A stretch of DNA of 7,464 nt from Desulfurococcales archaeon (GTDB lineage: Archaea; Thermoproteota; Thermoprotei_A; Sulfolobales; Desulfurococcaceae): positions 1-7,464 of the forward strand of contig JAMOPC010000442.1 of NCBI GenBank assembly GCA_027064845.1, given 5' to 3'. Positions 6,171 through 7,464 of the stretch are shown here, in pieces. A model generated the notes under the pieces. The model made no database searches. It saw only the letters and a program-made list of their open reading frames with translations, and was not told where the DNA came from. Position 1 is the first letter of the stretch. Each line of letters begins with the position of its first letter. The translations under genes were made by a program, and so were the position numbers.

Positions 6171-7193
6171 TTACACACCTCTCATAGAAGCTGATAATAT
6201 ATCCTCGAGAACCATTGAAGCAGTTTCTCTGCAACCACCCCCTTTACCAGAGAAGAAGATATTACCGTATTCATGCTCGATTACTACAGCATTCATTAAT
6301 CCATCAATGTCGGCTAGCATGTTATTAGACTCTATTCTTCTCGGAGCAACTTCGGCAAGTTGTTCCTCAAAGTCGATCCAAGCAATATATTTGATTACTT
6401 CGCCTTTCCGTAATGCGTCGACTATGTCTTTCAAAGATACGTTCCTGAGACTTGTTCTCATAACATCATTGATTCCTAGAGGTATGCCGAGAGTATTGCT
6501 TATGATTACTAGTTTGGCGGCTGCATCAATTCCCTCGATATCGTATATGGGGTTTTTCTCGGCAATACCTATACTTTTAGCGTTTTCAAGTGCTTCATCA
6601 AGATCAACCAAGTGTCTATGCATATATGTTAATACGTAATTGGTAGTAGCGTTTAGGATACCATATATCCTTGATACGTGGATTGTTTTAAGACTTAGCA
6701 AGATATCTATAAATGGTGTACCACCCATTACAGTTGCCTTATACTTGACCACTAATCCTTTCTTCCTCGCTATACTCATGATCTCTCTAAACTTGTAGAC
6801 AAGTACAGCTTTATTTGCTAATACAACATTAGCCCCCCTCTTTAAGGCATAGAGAACATTACTAATCCCTGGTTCTCCTCCATCATAGTTTGAGGGAGTT
6901 AACTCTACATGTATATCGGGAGAGCACTGATCATATATTTCATCCAAGCCAATATCCATCCTACCATATGGTTCATATAATCCAATAGATGATCTAGGAT
7001 ATTCAATCAGCTTTAACAAGTCATTTATATCTAATCCTTCACGAGAAAACACCGCTCCACGCGAATCCTTGATAGCAACAACCTCAATTCTTAATCCATA
7101 TTTTTTCTCAATAACATCTCGTTTCTCTACTATGATCTTTGCAAGTGCTCTACCAACACATCCGAAGCCATTAATGAATATCTTGATGATCAT
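6171..7193 (-). CDS. hom: Homoserine dehydrogenase (short form, no ACT domain)
   Basis: Reduces aspartate 4-semialdehyde to L-homoserine with NAD(P)H, step three. The 340-residue protein has an N-terminal Rossmann loop INGFGCVGR (7-15; Gly9, Gly11, Gly14), ELTPSNYDGGEP (97-108), LANKAVL (125-131) with the conserved Lys128, ATVMGGTPFI (153-162), GILNATTNYVLT (178-189) and the catalytic segment IYDIEGIDAAAKLVI (216-230). In that segment Asp218, Glu220, Asp223 and Lys227 match the substrate-binding and catalytic positions of the family. It closes with GKGGGCRETAS (316-326). The usual NGT in GILNGTTNY reads NAT here, a mild change. The protein ends about 15 residues after the catalytic fold, with no ACT domain, as in other short archaeal forms. 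I start at the ATG 7193: an AAAGGTG site ends at 7200, six bases before it, while the GTG at 7202 is inside that site. This start overlaps the homoserine kinase stop by one base (TAATG). Confidence 0.95.
   Translation of the reverse strand: MIIKIFINGFGCVGRALAKIIVEKRDVIEKKYGLRIEVVAIKDSRGAVFSREGLDINDLLKLIEYPRSSIGLYEPYGRMDIGLDEIYDQCSPDIHVELTPSNYDGGEPGISNVLYALKRGANVVLANKAVLVYKFREIMSIARKKGLVVKYKATVMGGTPFIDILLSLKTIHVSRIYGILNATTNYVLTYMHRHLVDLDEALENAKSIGIAEKNPIYDIEGIDAAAKLVIISNTLGIPLGINDVMRTSLRNVSLKDIVDALRKGEVIKYIAWIDFEEQLAEVAPRRIESNNMLADIDGLMNAVVIEHEYGNIFFSGKGGGCRETASMVLEDILSASMRGV
6176..6181 (-). promoter_or_regulatory. Shine-Dalgarno GAGGTG of the aspartate kinase gene, decides the start
   Basis: GAGGTG (6181-6176 on the minus strand) lies in the last codons of the homoserine dehydrogenase gene, nine bases before the ATG at 6166. 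The upstream in-frame GTG (6178-6176) is the second half of this site. Confidence 0.7.
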
Positions 7194-7464
7194 TAACAAC
7201 ACCTTTCAACTATACGTGTTCCCCAGGGATTAGGAGTGGTAATGAAGACTTCTACTGGTATGTTTTTCGAATAGTAATAATCCCTCACAATCCCTGCTAT
7301 ATACTCAGCATCTTCTTGGTCTCTTACAAGCATAAACATTGATGGGCCAGCACCAGCTATGTTTACTCCTAAAGCACCGTGTCTCAAAGCAATAGCTTTC
7401 ACTTCCCAATAATAGGGGATCAGTTTTGAGCGATAGGGTTCAGCGACATAGTCTTGATTAATAG
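7193..7464 (-). CDS. thrB: Homoserine kinase, C-terminal part (cut by window edge)
   Basis: Phosphorylates homoserine to O-phosphohomoserine with ATP, step four; GHMP kinase family. The frame is open from the right edge to a TAA at 7195-7193 and gives the last 89 or so residues. It begins INQDYVAEPYRSKLIPYYWE, matching the family block D-x-x-x-EP-x-R-x-x-LIP. The GHMP C-terminal glycine motif follows: GALGVNIAGAGPSMFMLV, where homoserine kinases commonly have GALG-x-x-ISGAGPS. A GTG at 7402 could be taken for a start, but the conserved EPYR/LIP block lies upstream of it in the same frame, so the gene continues out of the window. The protein ends with two adjacent cysteines (RIVERCC), which I do not know as a family feature. 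The stop codon shares one base with the hom ATG, pointing to coupled translation. The operon promoter must lie at or beyond the right edge. Confidence 0.93.
   Translation of the reverse strand, partial: INQDYVAEPYRSKLIPYYWEVKAIALRHGALGVNIAGAGPSMFMLVRDQEDAEYIAGIVRDYYYSKNIPVEVFITTPNPWGTRIVERCC
7200..7206 (-). promoter_or_regulatory. Shine-Dalgarno AAAGGTG of hom, decides the start
   Basis: AAAGGTG (7206-7200 on the minus strand) is within the 3' end of the homoserine kinase gene, six bases before the ATG at 7193. The in-frame GTG at 7202-7200 is part of it and is a poor start. Confidence 0.6.

Larger units (their letters stand above)
2784..7464 (-). other. Threonine biosynthesis operon, thrB-hom-lysC-asd-thrC in transcription order
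   Basis: Five genes on the minus strand cover all steps from aspartate to threonine. The junctions are a 1-base overlap (thrB/hom), a 4-base gap (hom/lysC), an 8-base overlap (lysC/asd) and a 16-base gap (asd/thrC), with a ribosome site before each downstream gene located in or next to the end of the previous one. This spacing leaves no room for internal promoters between genes, so one polycistronic transcript is expected. The promoter is not in the window. Gene order does not follow reaction order (4, 3, 1, 2, 5). No gene for the lysine or methionine branch is present. Confidence 0.85.

Noticed and set aside
6307..6639. Plus-strand open frame of 110 codons inside hom
   Set aside because: Antisense to the catalytic half of homoserine dehydrogenase; Ser/Leu-rich shadow without family features.
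7193..7402. A complete small protein of 69 residues beginning at a GTG at 7402
   Set aside because: The same frame stays open to the window edge and encodes the conserved EPYR and LIP block of homoserine kinase upstream of that GTG, so this is the tail of a longer gene.
1..7464. CRISPR array, tRNA/rRNA gene, insertion sequence or attachment site
   Set aside because: I saw no repeated spaced units, no tRNA-like arms, no transposase motifs and no long terminal repeats; nearly all of the window is accounted for by housekeeping-type genes.

Overview
The window looks like a chromosomal segment of a hyperthermophilic crenarchaeon. The DNA is AT-rich and arginine is mostly AGA/AGG. Ribosome binding sites are GGTG/GAGGTG-type, with GTG and TTG used as starts alongside ATG, genes are packed tightly, and the probable terminators are pyrimidine tracts rather than hairpins. 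A Desulfurococcales genome of the Staphylothermus/Desulfurococcus kind is my best guess. It rests on base composition and family resemblance, not on a database match.

Layout. Bases 1-96 are the 3' end of an unidentified plus-strand gene, followed by a T-rich probable terminator and a 134-base gap. A plus-strand gene (231-1544) encodes a secernin-type family C69 hydrolase with its nucleophile cysteine directly after a TTG start. Its stop codon overlaps by 4 bases the stop of a minus-strand CPA2-type cation/proton antiporter gene (1541-2704). From 2784 to the right edge, everything is on the minus strand and forms one tight gene block. In transcription order it reads homoserine kinase (cut by the window edge), homoserine dehydrogenase, aspartate kinase, aspartate-semialdehyde dehydrogenase, threonine synthase. 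Junctions run from an 8-base overlap to a 16-base gap.

Together the five minus-strand enzymes make the full aspartate-to-threonine route: aspartate, aspartyl phosphate, aspartate semialdehyde, homoserine, phosphohomoserine, threonine. No lysine-branch or methionine-branch gene lies among them. The aspartate kinase is short and seems to carry only about one ACT-sized regulatory segment, and the homoserine dehydrogenase ends without an ACT domain, so feedback control may differ from the textbook enzymes. The antiporter follows after 79 bases and may be read through from the operon or have its own weak promoter.

Starts. For four operon genes the longest open frame begins at a GTG that lies in, or shares a base with, the Shine-Dalgarno sequence. 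I moved those starts downstream to 3983 (thrC), 5058 (asd), 6166 (lysC) and 7193 (hom). I found no mobile element, CRISPR array, RNA gene or clearly new system. The most interesting points are the compact self-contained threonine operon, the reduced regulatory domain of its first enzyme, and the archaeal secernin-like enzyme.
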